Assembly: GCA_002205125.1 (NCBI GenBank)
Contig: NIOE01000012.1
Location: 62,001-126,000, forward strand
From: Roseateles noduli
GTDB lineage: Bacteria > Pseudomonadota > Gammaproteobacteria > Burkholderiales > Burkholderiaceae_C
Direction of reading: 5' to 3'
Length of the DNA: 64,000 bases
Shown here: piece by piece, positions 33,756-42,627 of the stretch
How positions within the stretch are numbered: the first letter of the stretch is position 1
Layout: each line of letters starts with the position of its first letter
Program-made: the position numbers and the translations under genes
Notes under the pieces: model-generated
Databases searched by the model: none
Seen by the model: only the letters and a program-made list of their open reading frames with translations
Told to the model about the DNA's origin: nothing

Positions 33756-35540
33756 TCAACTGCTCACGCAGGTGAAGCTGGCGGCCTGATTGGGATCGGC
33801 CGGTGCGCCGTTGTACTTCGGCCAGGTCGGAAAGCGGCAGAGCGGCCGGTTGGCCGTGCCGGCGGGCGAGAGGTCCGAGGCGGCCTTGGTCTGGCTGTTG
33901 CCGGCGACGATCTTGTCTGCCGGGTCGATGCCCTTCTCATACCAGTCCGACAGGATGCCCAGGCTGTCGAACACCGGGATGAACGGTCCGGTGTCGCCGT
34001 GGCCATTGCCCGGGATCAGGTAGAAGCGGACCGACGCATCGATCTTCGCCTGCCCATACTTGGCCACCAGCGCCTGGTAGTACTCGACCGACGAATCGGT
34101 GCTCACCACCTCGTCCGCCGTGCCGTGGGTCCAGACGATGCGGCCGCCGCGCGCGAAGAAGCGGTCGAGGTCGGTGCTCGCGGCATCCGTCTGCGTCGAC
34201 ACCTCGATGATGCGCGACTGCCAGCTGCCCGGGTTCGCCGGGTCCACGCTGGTGGTGTTGAACGCGGCGTCGCGGGTGATGAAGAACTTCATCCACTGGT
34301 CGCCGGTCAGGTAGGCGTTGGGCGAGTTCGCCTTCGTGCCGGAGGTCACCGCCAGGTAGTTCGGCGCCTGCGGACCGGTGCCGTTGGGCCCGAAGTTCCG
34401 CGAGCTCGAATAGGGCGGTCCGAACACCATCCCCGCCATCAGGTTGTAGCCGCCGTAGCGCGTCACGTTGTTGGCCAGCGGATAGCTCAGCTGCAGCGGA
34501 CTCGACATCGCGCGCACCGTCGCGATCTGCGGGTCGGAGAGGCAGGTGTCGCCGCCGTCGGTGCCGTTGGGGCAGCGCAGGCTGGACAGCGTGGCATCGG
34601 CGCGCGCCTTGCAGGCCGGGAGGTTGGCGATCAGTCCGTCCTGCACGCCGTCCAGCGTGTCGCAGGACGCCATCACCGCGTTCAGCAGCAGCGAGGTCTT
34701 GGCGGGATTCAGCCAGCCCGCGCCGCCGTTCTGGAAGATCGAACGGCCCAGCTGGATGTTGGACAGCCGCAGGCCGGTGTAGTTCAGCGCCGGGCGGTTG
34801 ATGAAGATCGCGTCGTAGCTGTCGGGCCAGTTCTGCGCCGCCGAGAGCGCATCCCGGCCGCCCGTCGAGCTGCCGATGAAGTAGCTCTTCAGCGGACCGT
34901 CGACCTGGTACAGGCTGCGCACCAGCAGCCGGGCCACGTCCTGCGTCTTCTTCAGGCTCTGGCGGCCGTAGTTCCGCAGCGCCTCGTCGCTGGTGGCGAA
35001 GGAGCCGTTGGTGATGCCGCCGACATGGCCGGAGTCGTCGCCCAAGGTCACGTAGCCGCGCGTCAGCGGCGTCGGCGTGTCGTTGCCGGCGAAGTTGGTC
35101 GGATCCAGGCCGGTGATCAGCACGCCGTCGAAGCCGCCCCCGCCGTACTGGAGCATCTTGCCGTTCCAGGTCGCGGGCAGGTTCACTTCGAAGTTGATGA
35201 CGGGCGCCGTCGGGTCGACCGGCTTGATGCGGCCGAGCACCTTGCAGAAGCTGCCGTTGAGGTTGCCCGCCGCGTCCGCGGCGACCATCGTCGCGGAGGC
35301 GATCTCGGCGCCGGTGGACGGCAGGCTGATCTGCGCGGCGGTCGCCGTGAAAGTGGCGGCCGCGCTGCACGACTGTGCGGTGATCACCGCGGGCTTGAAC
35401 GGCGGCGTGACATCGACGTCGTCATCGCCGCTGCCGCAGGCGGACAACAGCAGCGCCAGGGTCACCGGCGTCGCGGCAAAAAGGGCGGAAAGGGCGGGAT
35501 GGGGCCTGACCTGGCGGTCCGGCGCTCTCGAAACTGGCAT
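33756..35540 (-). CDS. Tannase/feruloyl esterase family lipoprotein with altered CS-D-HC motif
   Basis: 594 residues; ATG with GGAGAA site. The signal ends in a lipobox-like LLLSACGSG. The tannase-family alpha/beta hydrolase fold follows, with nucleophile elbow FIGSSTGGRDAL, SCDTLDGVQDGLI (Ca-binding-type loop), acid in HGTADEVVSTD and His in IPGNGHGD. Family enzymes have a disulfide made by Cys next to Ser and Cys next to His (GCS and HC). Here they are GSS and HG, so both cysteines are gone together. Enzymes of this family hydrolyse phenolic esters such as tannins or ferulates. Activity is likely but the substrate is unknown. Confidence 0.87.
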   Translation of the reverse strand: MPVSRAPDRQVRPHPALSALFAATPVTLALLLSACGSGDDDVDVTPPFKPAVITAQSCSAAATFTATAAQISLPSTGAEIASATMVAADAAGNLNGSFCKVLGRIKPVDPTAPVINFEVNLPATWNGKMLQYGGGGFDGVLITGLDPTNFAGNDTPTPLTRGYVTLGDDSGHVGGITNGSFATSDEALRNYGRQSLKKTQDVARLLVRSLYQVDGPLKSYFIGSSTGGRDALSAAQNWPDSYDAIFINRPALNYTGLRLSNIQLGRSIFQNGGAGWLNPAKTSLLLNAVMASCDTLDGVQDGLIANLPACKARADATLSSLRCPNGTDGGDTCLSDPQIATVRAMSSPLQLSYPLANNVTRYGGYNLMAGMVFGPPYSSSRNFGPNGTGPQAPNYLAVTSGTKANSPNAYLTGDQWMKFFITRDAAFNTTSVDPANPGSWQSRIIEVSTQTDAASTDLDRFFARGGRIVWTHGTADEVVSTDSSVEYYQALVAKYGQAKIDASVRFYLIPGNGHGDTGPFIPVFDSLGILSDWYEKGIDPADKIVAGNSQTKAASDLSPAGTANRPLCRFPTWPKYNGAPADPNQAASFTCVSS

Positions 35541-35724
35541 GGAATTCTCCGGTTCTTGTTCCCGTGGAGGACACGGGTGAGCCCATCGTGGACAGCGACG
35601 GCGGAGACGTCAAATATCTCGAAATACGAATCTGCATACGCAGTTCGTATGGACATCGCTGTTCGCCCGATTGGGTGACTGCCGCCACGGAAGGGGCGCC
35701 GTTCTTCACATGCGACACTGCCGG

Positions 35725-37341
35725 ATGAACGAAATCGAGCTGCGTTTCCAGATCCCCGAATCGCAATGGCCCGCCGTGCGCCGCTGGGTGGCGGGGACCG
35801 GCAAGTCCGTCGCGACCGAGGAGCGCCTGCAGGCGTCGTACTTCGACACGCCCGAACGCGACCTCGCACGCGCCGGCTTCGCGCTGCGGCTGCGGCGCGA
35901 AGGCGAGGTCTGGGTGCAGACGCTCAAGGGCGCCGCGCCGGACGGCATGACGCGCCTCGAACACAACGTGCCGCTGGGCGCGGACATCCCCCAGCTCGAC
36001 GTCGCGCGCCACGCCGACCATCCCGCCGGTCAGGCGTTGCAGGCCCTGCTCGCCGAGCTGCCGGAAGGCGCCCTGCAGGCGCTGTTCCGCACCGACATCA
36101 CCCGCCTCACGCGCCCGCTGCGGACGCCGTATGGCGCGGTCGAACTCGCCCTCGACCACGGCGCGCTGCTCGCCGGCGAGGGCGACGCGCTGCGCAGCAC
36201 GCCGGTCGCCGAACTCGAGATCGAACTGAAGAGCGGCGAAGCCCGCGCCGTGCTTGAAACCGCGCGGTCCTGGGCCATCGAACGCTTCGGGCTGTCGCTG
36301 GAACTGCGCACCAAGGCGCTGCGCGGCGACCTGCTCGCGCGCCAGCTCGACTGCGCGCCGGTCGCCGGGTCCCATGCGATCCACTGGACCGGCGACATGA
36401 CGCGCGACGACGCGCTTCACGTGCTGCTGCGCGAGTGCCTGGAGCCGGTCATCGGCAACGCCTCGCAGATCGCGAGCGGACGGCATCGTCCCGAGCATCT
36501 GCACCAGCTGCGCGTCGGCCTGCGCCGCCTGCGCGCCGGTCTGCGGCTGCTGGCGGCGGACGACGACGTCGCGCTGCACGCGCTCGCCGACGGCGCCGGA
36601 CAACTGTCGCGCCGGCTCACCGCCGCGCGCGACGCCGATGCCCAGGCCGAGGCCGGCTGGCGCCTCGCGATGCTCGCTGCCTGGCGCGTCGAGCGCCCGT
36701 CCGCTGCGTCCGCCGCGTCCGATCTGCCGCCCGCGACGCCCATCGACGTGGCGGCACTGCTCCTCACGCCGGAAGTCCAGGGCTGGATGCTCGCGATCAT
36801 CGGCTGGCTCGCGCGCCCCGTGCCGGACCACGCGCCCGAGGAAGAGCAAGGCCTGACCCTGGTCCACCGGCACGTCGCGCAGTGGCGCGCCTCGACGGAC
36901 AAGCAGGTCAAGCGCTTCGACCGCCTCGATGTCGAAGGACGCCATCACCTGCGCCGGCGCCTCAGACGCCTGCGGCTCGCCATGGAACTGACCTTCGCGG
37001 TGCCCGGCGGCGCTGATGGCGACAAGCTCTCCAGGAAGGAGATCGAGGCGCGTGCCCGTCAACTCGCACGCGTGCACGAGGCGGCACAACGGCTGGGCGC
37101 ACTCAACGATCTGGAAGTCGGACTCGCGCAGGCGCGCGAGCAACTCGCCCTGGCCATGGCCCGCGGCGATGTTCCCGCGGCGGCGCAGGCCGGCTTCTCG
37201 CTGGGATGGCTGAGGCCGCGCCAGAAGCAGGCGCTGGCGAAGGCGGCCAAGGCCGTGAAGGCCGTGAAGGGCCTGGCGGCGGGGAATGCCTCGAAGCGCG
37301 CCAAGCCCGTCAGGTCCGCCAAGGGCCGCAAGCCCGACTGA
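35725..37341 (+). CDS. CYTH-CHAD domain protein (inorganic triphosphatase-like)
   Basis: 538 residues from the ATG at 35725; upstream ATGs at 35710 and others are less likely, since the domain starts directly MNEIELRF. The N-terminal CYTH domain (1-210) has EIELRF, the ExExK signature with Arg for Lys, plus SYFDTPERDL and GFALRLRREGEVWVQTLK. The C-terminal CHAD domain (230-520) has His-rich helices such as LHQLRVGLRRLRAGLRLL and HHLRRRLRRLRLAMEL. YgiF-type proteins cleave tripolyphosphate; CHAD binds polyphosphate. The Lys/Ala tail is low-complexity. Confidence 0.88.
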   Translation: MNEIELRFQIPESQWPAVRRWVAGTGKSVATEERLQASYFDTPERDLARAGFALRLRREGEVWVQTLKGAAPDGMTRLEHNVPLGADIPQLDVARHADHPAGQALQALLAELPEGALQALFRTDITRLTRPLRTPYGAVELALDHGALLAGEGDALRSTPVAELEIELKSGEARAVLETARSWAIERFGLSLELRTKALRGDLLARQLDCAPVAGSHAIHWTGDMTRDDALHVLLRECLEPVIGNASQIASGRHRPEHLHQLRVGLRRLRAGLRLLAADDDVALHALADGAGQLSRRLTAARDADAQAEAGWRLAMLAAWRVERPSAASAASDLPPATPIDVAALLLTPEVQGWMLAIIGWLARPVPDHAPEEEQGLTLVHRHVAQWRASTDKQVKRFDRLDVEGRHHLRRRLRRLRLAMELTFAVPGGADGDKLSRKEIEARARQLARVHEAAQRLGALNDLEVGLAQAREQLALAMARGDVPAAAQAGFSLGWLRPRQKQALAKAAKAVKAVKGLAAGNASKRAKPVRSAKGRKPD

Positions 37342-37462
37342 CGCGTCACTCGCGAGCCGGACTGAAGCGCTTCGGCCGACTGACTTCACTGAGGAACGCG
37401 CCCACCGCCTCCTGCCGAGGCGTCAGGGGGCACGCCCTCATTCAAGTCACCGCGAGGCCTTC

Positions 37463-37981
37463 ATGCCGCTGATCCATTCCCTGCCGTTCACCGAACTTCC
37501 TCCGCGTCCCGGCGACGATGTCCCGGACCGCGCCCGCATCCCCGGGCTGCTGGCCCTGGCGGTCGATCCGGACCGGCTTCGCGAGACGCAGGCCCTGGCC
37601 GCGCGCAGATTCCTGTCGCCCGACGGCGAGACCTATCCGGCCGACGGCTGCGCGATCACGCTGACCTTGCTGATGCGGGAAGCCGGTTTCGAGGTGAACG
37701 AACTCTGCTGGGCGATCGACGTCCCGGCGATGCTGCTCGCGCGCGGCTGGGTCGAGGTGCTCCCCGGCGACCAGCGCGCCGGCGATATCGGCAGCACCTG
37801 CCGCGAGCAGACCCATCACGGCGAGGACCATGTCTTCCTGGTCGTCCGCTGCGTCAACCAGGACGAGATGATCGTCGTCGACAACCAGGCCGCCTACCCG
37901 CACTTCCGATGGACGAACGGCCAGGACGGCAAAACGCCGGCGGCGATGTTCTATCGCGCGCCGGCGTCGGCCTCGGACTGA
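37463..37981 (+). CDS. Hypothetical protein with papain-like residue pattern
   Basis: 172 residues from the ATG at 37463. No named family recognised. The order Cys (YPADGCAITLTLLM), His (HHGEDHVFLVVRCV) and Asn (MIVVDNQAAY) is what a papain-like cysteine peptidase or NlpC/P60-type enzyme would show, on a compact alpha-then-beta layout. No signal peptide. It lies 121 bp after the CYTH-CHAD gene and converges on the site-2 protease gene. Confidence 0.55.
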   Translation: MPLIHSLPFTELPPRPGDDVPDRARIPGLLALAVDPDRLRETQALAARRFLSPDGETYPADGCAITLTLLMREAGFEVNELCWAIDVPAMLLARGWVEVLPGDQRAGDIGSTCREQTHHGEDHVFLVVRCVNQDEMIVVDNQAAYPHFRWTNGQDGKTPAAMFYRAPASASD

Positions 37982-38004
37982 GAGGGGCTGGAAGAACGGC
38001 GGCG

Positions 38005-38739
38005 TCAGGCGTCGCCGCCGAGATGGCGCGCCGCGCCCAGCATCTCGTGGACGTCGTGCGTCATCACCGCCAGGAAGGCGGCCAGGCCGATGTAGTACGC
38101 CGCGTACTCCCACTTCACGCGGGTCGGCACGGCGTAATAGGTCTGCGCCTCTTCGCTGTCGGCGCGGTACTTCCACGCCTTCATCAGCTGCGGCGCGGCC
38201 AGGAAGGCGATCAGCAGCAGCATCGGGCTGGGCCGGTAGAGGAACAGCCCGACCAGCACCGGAACGCCCGCGAACCAGATGCGCGGCGACAGCACCGCCG
38301 TGATCCGGCCGCCGTCGAACGGCGACATCGGGATCAGGTTGAACAGGTTCAGGAAGAAGCCCGCGTACGACACCGCCAGCAGCCAGTCCAGGTTCCAGCT
38401 GCGCGCCAGGAGGTAGCAGACCGTCGCGCCCACCGTGCCCAGCAGCGGACCGCCCAGCCCGATGTAGGCCTCGGTCTGCGCGTCGTGGGGCATGTCCTTG
38501 AGCTCGATCCACGCCCCGACGAAGGGGATGAAGGTCGGCAGGCCGACGTTCAGGCCCTTCTGGCGCGCGGCGACGTAGTGGCCCATCTCGTGCACGAACA
38601 GCAGCACGATGAAGCCCACCGCATAGCGCCAGCCGTAGACCCATGCGTACAGCAGCACCGACAGCAGCATCGTGCCCCCGCTGAGCAGCAGCTTGCTCAG
38701 CTTGACGCCCGAGAACAGCAGGAACAGCAGCTTGGTCAT
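38005..38739 (-). CDS. Site-2 protease family (M50) membrane metalloprotease
   Basis: 244 residues with several membrane helices. Zinc motif HEMGHYVAAR in the second helix and the second ligand motif NLIPMSPFDGGR mark an M50 intramembrane protease. No PDZ domain, so a short form. It cuts membrane-embedded peptide bonds, often in regulated signalling. It begins 4 nt after the DUF2167 stop, so the two are one operon and the membrane-anchored DUF2167 protein could be a partner. Confidence 0.9.
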   Translation of the reverse strand: MTKLLFLLFSGVKLSKLLLSGGTMLLSVLLYAWVYGWRYAVGFIVLLFVHEMGHYVAARQKGLNVGLPTFIPFVGAWIELKDMPHDAQTEAYIGLGGPLLGTVGATVCYLLARSWNLDWLLAVSYAGFFLNLFNLIPMSPFDGGRITAVLSPRIWFAGVPVLVGLFLYRPSPMLLLIAFLAAPQLMKAWKYRADSEEAQTYYAVPTRVKWEYAAYYIGLAAFLAVMTHDVHEMLGAARHLGGDA

Positions 38740-38743
38740 CGGC

Positions 38744-39661
38744 TCAGGACTCCGCGGACTCGCTCTTCTTGCGGCCGAAGAACTTCATGATCGCGCCGCC
38801 GAAACCGACGACGGCCAGCAGGATGATCTTGGCGAACTTCAGGAAGAACGCGCCGATCACCGCCAGCAGGCCCAGCTTCTTCGCGCCCACGCCCAGCACC
38901 AGCGCGGCCAGGCCGTACTCGGCGACCTTGTCGGTGCTGCTGTTGAAGTCGGCGTAGCGCTTGCCGTCGTTGAACTCCAGCGCGCCCAGCAGTTGCTGTG
39001 CGTCGCCCTTGTACTTCGGCAGCTCGTCCAGGCCGGTGACCAGGTTCAGGCTCATGTAGCCTTCGCGGCCCAGCGCGTAGGTGTTGTAGTTGACGCCCTG
39101 CGGCTCGTTGGCCGGTGCGCCGACCTCGCGCGACTTCATCGCCCACACCAGGCGGTGCGAGTCTGCCGCGTAGGTCGGCTCCTGCGCCCAGCCGGTGATC
39201 TCCAGCGCGCGGCCGCCCATCTTCTTGCGCTCGTCGTTGCTGGCCTCGGTGCCTTCCTTGAAGCTCTTCAGCATGTCCGACGCGTCCCAGTGCTTGGCGT
39301 CGTCGTCCTTGATGTAGCCGGACTTCTCGAAGCGCAGCGTCGCGAACCAGTCGCCGTCGCCGCGCGGGAACACCACGCCTTCCAGATCGCTGTAGTCGCC
39401 CGGATTGCCCATGGCGCGCATCAGCTTGGCCGCGTGCGGCTGCGGCACGTACACCTTGCCTTCGGGCAGATGCAGCACGGCCTGGCTGGACAGCTTCACG
39501 TCCTGCGGCCCCTTCACGATGTCGTTCTGCGCGGCGACGAGCACCTTGGCGAACTCGTTCTCGCCGGACTGCGCCGAGGCGGGCGCGGCCGCGATGAACA
39601 TCGCGCCGAACAGCGCGAAGGTGAGGGCTCGCAGGCGGCGAGCGAAGGGGGTGGTGGTCAT
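38744..39661 (-). CDS. DUF2167 exported membrane-anchored protein
   Basis: 305 residues from the ATG at 39661. Signal peptide (LRALTFALFGAMFIAAAPASA), then a beta-rich domain with QAVLHLPEGKVYVP, VVFPRGDGDWFATLRF, GRALEITGWAQEPTY and YNTYALGREGYMSLNLV, the DUF2167 pattern. A C-terminal hydrophobic stretch (about 262-292) and a basic tail anchor it. Function unknown. Its operon mate is the site-2 protease. Confidence 0.85.
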   Translation of the reverse strand: MTTTPFARRLRALTFALFGAMFIAAAPASAQSGENEFAKVLVAAQNDIVKGPQDVKLSSQAVLHLPEGKVYVPQPHAAKLMRAMGNPGDYSDLEGVVFPRGDGDWFATLRFEKSGYIKDDDAKHWDASDMLKSFKEGTEASNDERKKMGGRALEITGWAQEPTYAADSHRLVWAMKSREVGAPANEPQGVNYNTYALGREGYMSLNLVTGLDELPKYKGDAQQLLGALEFNDGKRYADFNSSTDKVAEYGLAALVLGVGAKKLGLLAVIGAFFLKFAKIILLAVVGFGGAIMKFFGRKKSESAES

Positions 39662-39853
39662 GGGATTCCCTCGAAACGGTAGGTCGAACCCGGCCTCTGA
39701 CGGGCCGAAGGGTGCGAGTCTATCGATGTGGGTCGTCGGGAAATCCGCACTTCCCCCATCCGGGGGCATCAAAAAGTCAGCGCAGTGACCAAAGACATAC
39801 AGCCCGCCCGGAGACCGGGACGGGCGGTATCGGCCCGATCGCCGAAGTTCGTC

Positions 39854-41683
39854 TCAGGATGCCAGCGGCAACTCCAGTGCGAAGCTGAAGCGGCTGCCCT
39901 CATCGGGCGAGGTCTCGACGGTGATCTCTCCGCCCATGAGCCGCACGAGCTGCTGGCTGATGGCGAGTCCGAGTCCGGTCCCGCCGGTGCGGCGCGACTG
40001 GTCGGCGACCTGCTCGAACGGCTGGAAGAGCCGTTCCATCTGATCCGGCGCCATGCCGATCCCGGTGTCCGAGACGGTGAAGCGCAGCATCAGGCTGCTG
40101 GGGCCTTGCGCGACCACGTCGACGGCGAGCCCGATGCGCCCATGGTCGGTGAACTTCACCGCGTTGGACAGCAGGTTCAGCAGCACCTGCCGCAGCCGCT
40201 GCCCGTCGGCCCGCACGCGCGAGGGCAGTTGCGGATCCAGCTGGACGGCGAAGGACAGGCCCTTCTCGGCCGCGCGGGGTCGCATCGATTCGCTGCAGAT
40301 CTCCAGCAGCGCCCGCAGGTCGAGCGGGCTCAGCTGCAGCGTCAGCTTGCCGGCCTCGATGCTGGCCACGTCCAGCAGGTCGGTGATCAGCACCAGCAGG
40401 TGTTCGCCCGATTCGCGCATCAGCCGGATGCGATGCTTCTGCGCGTCGTTGAGCGAACTGTCCATCTGCAGCAGCTGCGCGAAGCCCAGGATCGCGTTCA
40501 GGGGCGTGCGGAACTCATGGCTCATCGTGGCCAGGAAGCGGCTCTTGGCCTGGTTCGCGGCCTCGGCGCGCTGCTTGGCCTGCGACAGCTCGACGGTGCG
40601 CTCGGTCACCAGTTCCTCGAGGTGGTCGCGATGCTGCGTCAGTTCCTGCTCCGCCAGCCGGCGCAGTGTGATGTCGCTCACCAGGCCCTCGATGCGCGGC
40701 GCGCCGTCCAGGACCAGGTGCAGGCTGAGTTCGACCCACAGGTCGCGACCGTCGCGCGTCGTCACCAGCAGCGGCACCTGTTGCAGCAGCCGGTGCCGCT
40801 CCAGCGCGCGGGCCAGGCGGCGGTATTCGTCGCGCTCGATGCGCACCATGCGCGGCAGGGTCACGCCTTGCGCGTCCTCGGGGCGGCCCAGCCCCAGCAT
40901 CTGCGCCAGCGCCTTGTTCACGCGCAGCAGCCGGCCGTGGCCGTCGGCCTGGAAAATCCCTTCGGCCGCGTTCTCGAACAGGCTGCGGTAGCGCTGTTCA
41001 CTGCTGCGCAGCCCTTCAGCGAAGTCGCGCAGCTTGCCGCTCATCGCGTTGAGCTGCTCGGTCAGATCGCCGATCTCGTCGGCGTGCTCGGGTTCGATAT
41101 GTGCGCCGAGCTCGCCGCTGGCGACGCGCTGCGCCAGCCCGCGCAGGCGCGAGACCGGGCGCTCCACCAGCCGCCGCACCAGCACGTAGCTGGTCAGTGC
41201 GATCGCCATCAGCACCGTCGCCAGCAGGCTCGCCACCAGGCGCCGCGTCTCGCCCAGCGTCTGGTCGATGAAGCTTCTCGTGTAGACCAGCGTCGCCCGG
41301 CCCAGCGCGCCCGCCGGGCCTTGCGCGCCGGCGCGGTGGCTCAGTTCGAACTCCAGCGTGATCGGCCGCACCGCCGGCGCCTGGCGCGTGCGCTGCAAGG
41401 TCTCCAGGCCCGGCGCGGCCAGCGTGATCGACTGGACCTCCGGATCCGCCATCACGGCGTCCAGCAGCTCCGACAGCGCGGCGCTGTCCAGGTTCCACAC
41501 CGGTTCCGCGAAGCCCCGGGCCACCAGCTGCGCCATGCGCTGCTGGCGCTCGATCAGCGCCTCGTTGAGTTCGTGCTCGTGACGATCGACCCAGTACAGG
41601 CCGATCAAGCCCACCAGCACCGTCGCGCTGAGACTCAGCGCAGCGACCAGCCGCGTCTGGATGCTCAGCGTCGATCGACCCAT
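39854..41683 (-). CDS. Membrane sensor histidine kinase with HAMP and PAS
   Basis: 609 residues from the ATG at 41683. Two membrane helices (about 10-32 and 165-185) flank a periplasmic sensor domain. HAMP (about 185-240), PAS (LFENAAEGIFQADGHGRL) and a coiled coil follow. The H-box is FLATMSHEFRTPLNAILGFA, and HATPase_c has NLLSNAVKFTDHG, DTGIGM and GTGLGLAISQQL. No receiver domain and no neighbouring response regulator, so it is an orphan kinase. Confidence 0.92.
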   Translation of the reverse strand: MGRSTLSIQTRLVAALSLSATVLVGLIGLYWVDRHEHELNEALIERQQRMAQLVARGFAEPVWNLDSAALSELLDAVMADPEVQSITLAAPGLETLQRTRQAPAVRPITLEFELSHRAGAQGPAGALGRATLVYTRSFIDQTLGETRRLVASLLATVLMAIALTSYVLVRRLVERPVSRLRGLAQRVASGELGAHIEPEHADEIGDLTEQLNAMSGKLRDFAEGLRSSEQRYRSLFENAAEGIFQADGHGRLLRVNKALAQMLGLGRPEDAQGVTLPRMVRIERDEYRRLARALERHRLLQQVPLLVTTRDGRDLWVELSLHLVLDGAPRIEGLVSDITLRRLAEQELTQHRDHLEELVTERTVELSQAKQRAEAANQAKSRFLATMSHEFRTPLNAILGFAQLLQMDSSLNDAQKHRIRLMRESGEHLLVLITDLLDVASIEAGKLTLQLSPLDLRALLEICSESMRPRAAEKGLSFAVQLDPQLPSRVRADGQRLRQVLLNLLSNAVKFTDHGRIGLAVDVVAQGPSSLMLRFTVSDTGIGMAPDQMERLFQPFEQVADQSRRTGGTGLGLAISQQLVRLMGGEITVETSPDEGSRFSFALELPLAS

Positions 41684-41785
41684 GACCGCATGCCCTCTCC
41701 TGATCCGCAGAATTGTTTGCGGTCGAGTGTCGCGCAAATGCGAGGGGGCTTCGAAAATTAGCGAAGGGACGGAGACCTCAGGATT

Positions 41786-42568
41786 TCACGGGTTGCGGAG
41801 ACCGGGATCGGACCCGTCCCCCAACCGCCGGTGCTTCGGGATCTCGCGAGGTAGGGGCGTGGAGGTGGACGGGGAAGTGGAGGGGAAGGTGGACGACGTG
41901 GCATCGGGCCAGGGCCGCTTTCGGTCCCCGGCGATCCGGACGGCCCCGGGGCTGGTCTGGGCCGGCCTCGGCGCGGCGGGTGCGACGGACGGACGCCACT
42001 GCGCGTCCCGCCGCCTCGCGACGAAGGCGCACAGATCGTCGATGGCGGTCCGCAGCTGGTCCATCGCGTCGGGGAGTCGATCCCGGTCGTCTGTCGTGTC
42101 GAGTCGCATCAGCGCAGCGAAGTAGGCCCGCACGGCGTCGCAGCTCCGTTCGTGGCGCGGCAGGAGGCTCGTTGCGGTGCGACCACGGTCCGCGAGCGCC
42201 TCGCGCTGTTGCAGATGGTGCGTGAAGGCCTGGGGCGTCAGGCACATGCTGAGCGCCTGCAAGGCGTCCGACCTGGCCTGCAGGATCGCTGCGGCCGTGG
42301 TCAACTTCGGGGAGTCGAAAGCCTGAGGCTGCAGGAGCCAATCGGCGCATGTCGTCTCGATGGTCCTCAGGAGCCTCAACTGCGGGGCCAGTTCGTGCCT
42401 GAGGAACAGCGGCGCCCGATTCGCATAGTGTTCCAGATCGACCAGGGTGATGCTGGCAAGGGCGAGTTGCATCTCGACCAGATCCCGGCGCGGATCGGTG
42501 GTCGGCGTCGATTCAAGGGCTGCGGTTCCCGCAGCGTTGACAGGGCGTGTCGATGGCATGCCGAACAT
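41786..42568 (-). CDS. Hypothetical helical protein with Ser/Thr/Pro tail
   Basis: 260 residues from the ATG at 42568; the frame is open 37 codons further up. No family recognised. Residues 25-205 are predicted mostly helical by eye (QLALASITLVDLEHYANRAP, ILQARSDALQALSMCLT). The last 55 residues are low-complexity, with SSTFPSTSPSTSTP. There is no signal peptide or membrane helix. Base and codon use are less GC-biased than in flanking genes. A secreted effector-like or regulatory protein is possible, but this is only a guess. Confidence 0.5.
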   Translation of the reverse strand: MFGMPSTRPVNAAGTAALESTPTTDPRRDLVEMQLALASITLVDLEHYANRAPLFLRHELAPQLRLLRTIETTCADWLLQPQAFDSPKLTTAAAILQARSDALQALSMCLTPQAFTHHLQQREALADRGRTATSLLPRHERSCDAVRAYFAALMRLDTTDDRDRLPDAMDQLRTAIDDLCAFVARRRDAQWRPSVAPAAPRPAQTSPGAVRIAGDRKRPWPDATSSTFPSTSPSTSTPLPREIPKHRRLGDGSDPGLRNP

Positions 42569-42627
42569 GGAAGGCTCAGGAAGTGGAAGCTTCCGTAGTG
42601 CCCGACAGGCCGGCTGCGAGCAGTGCC

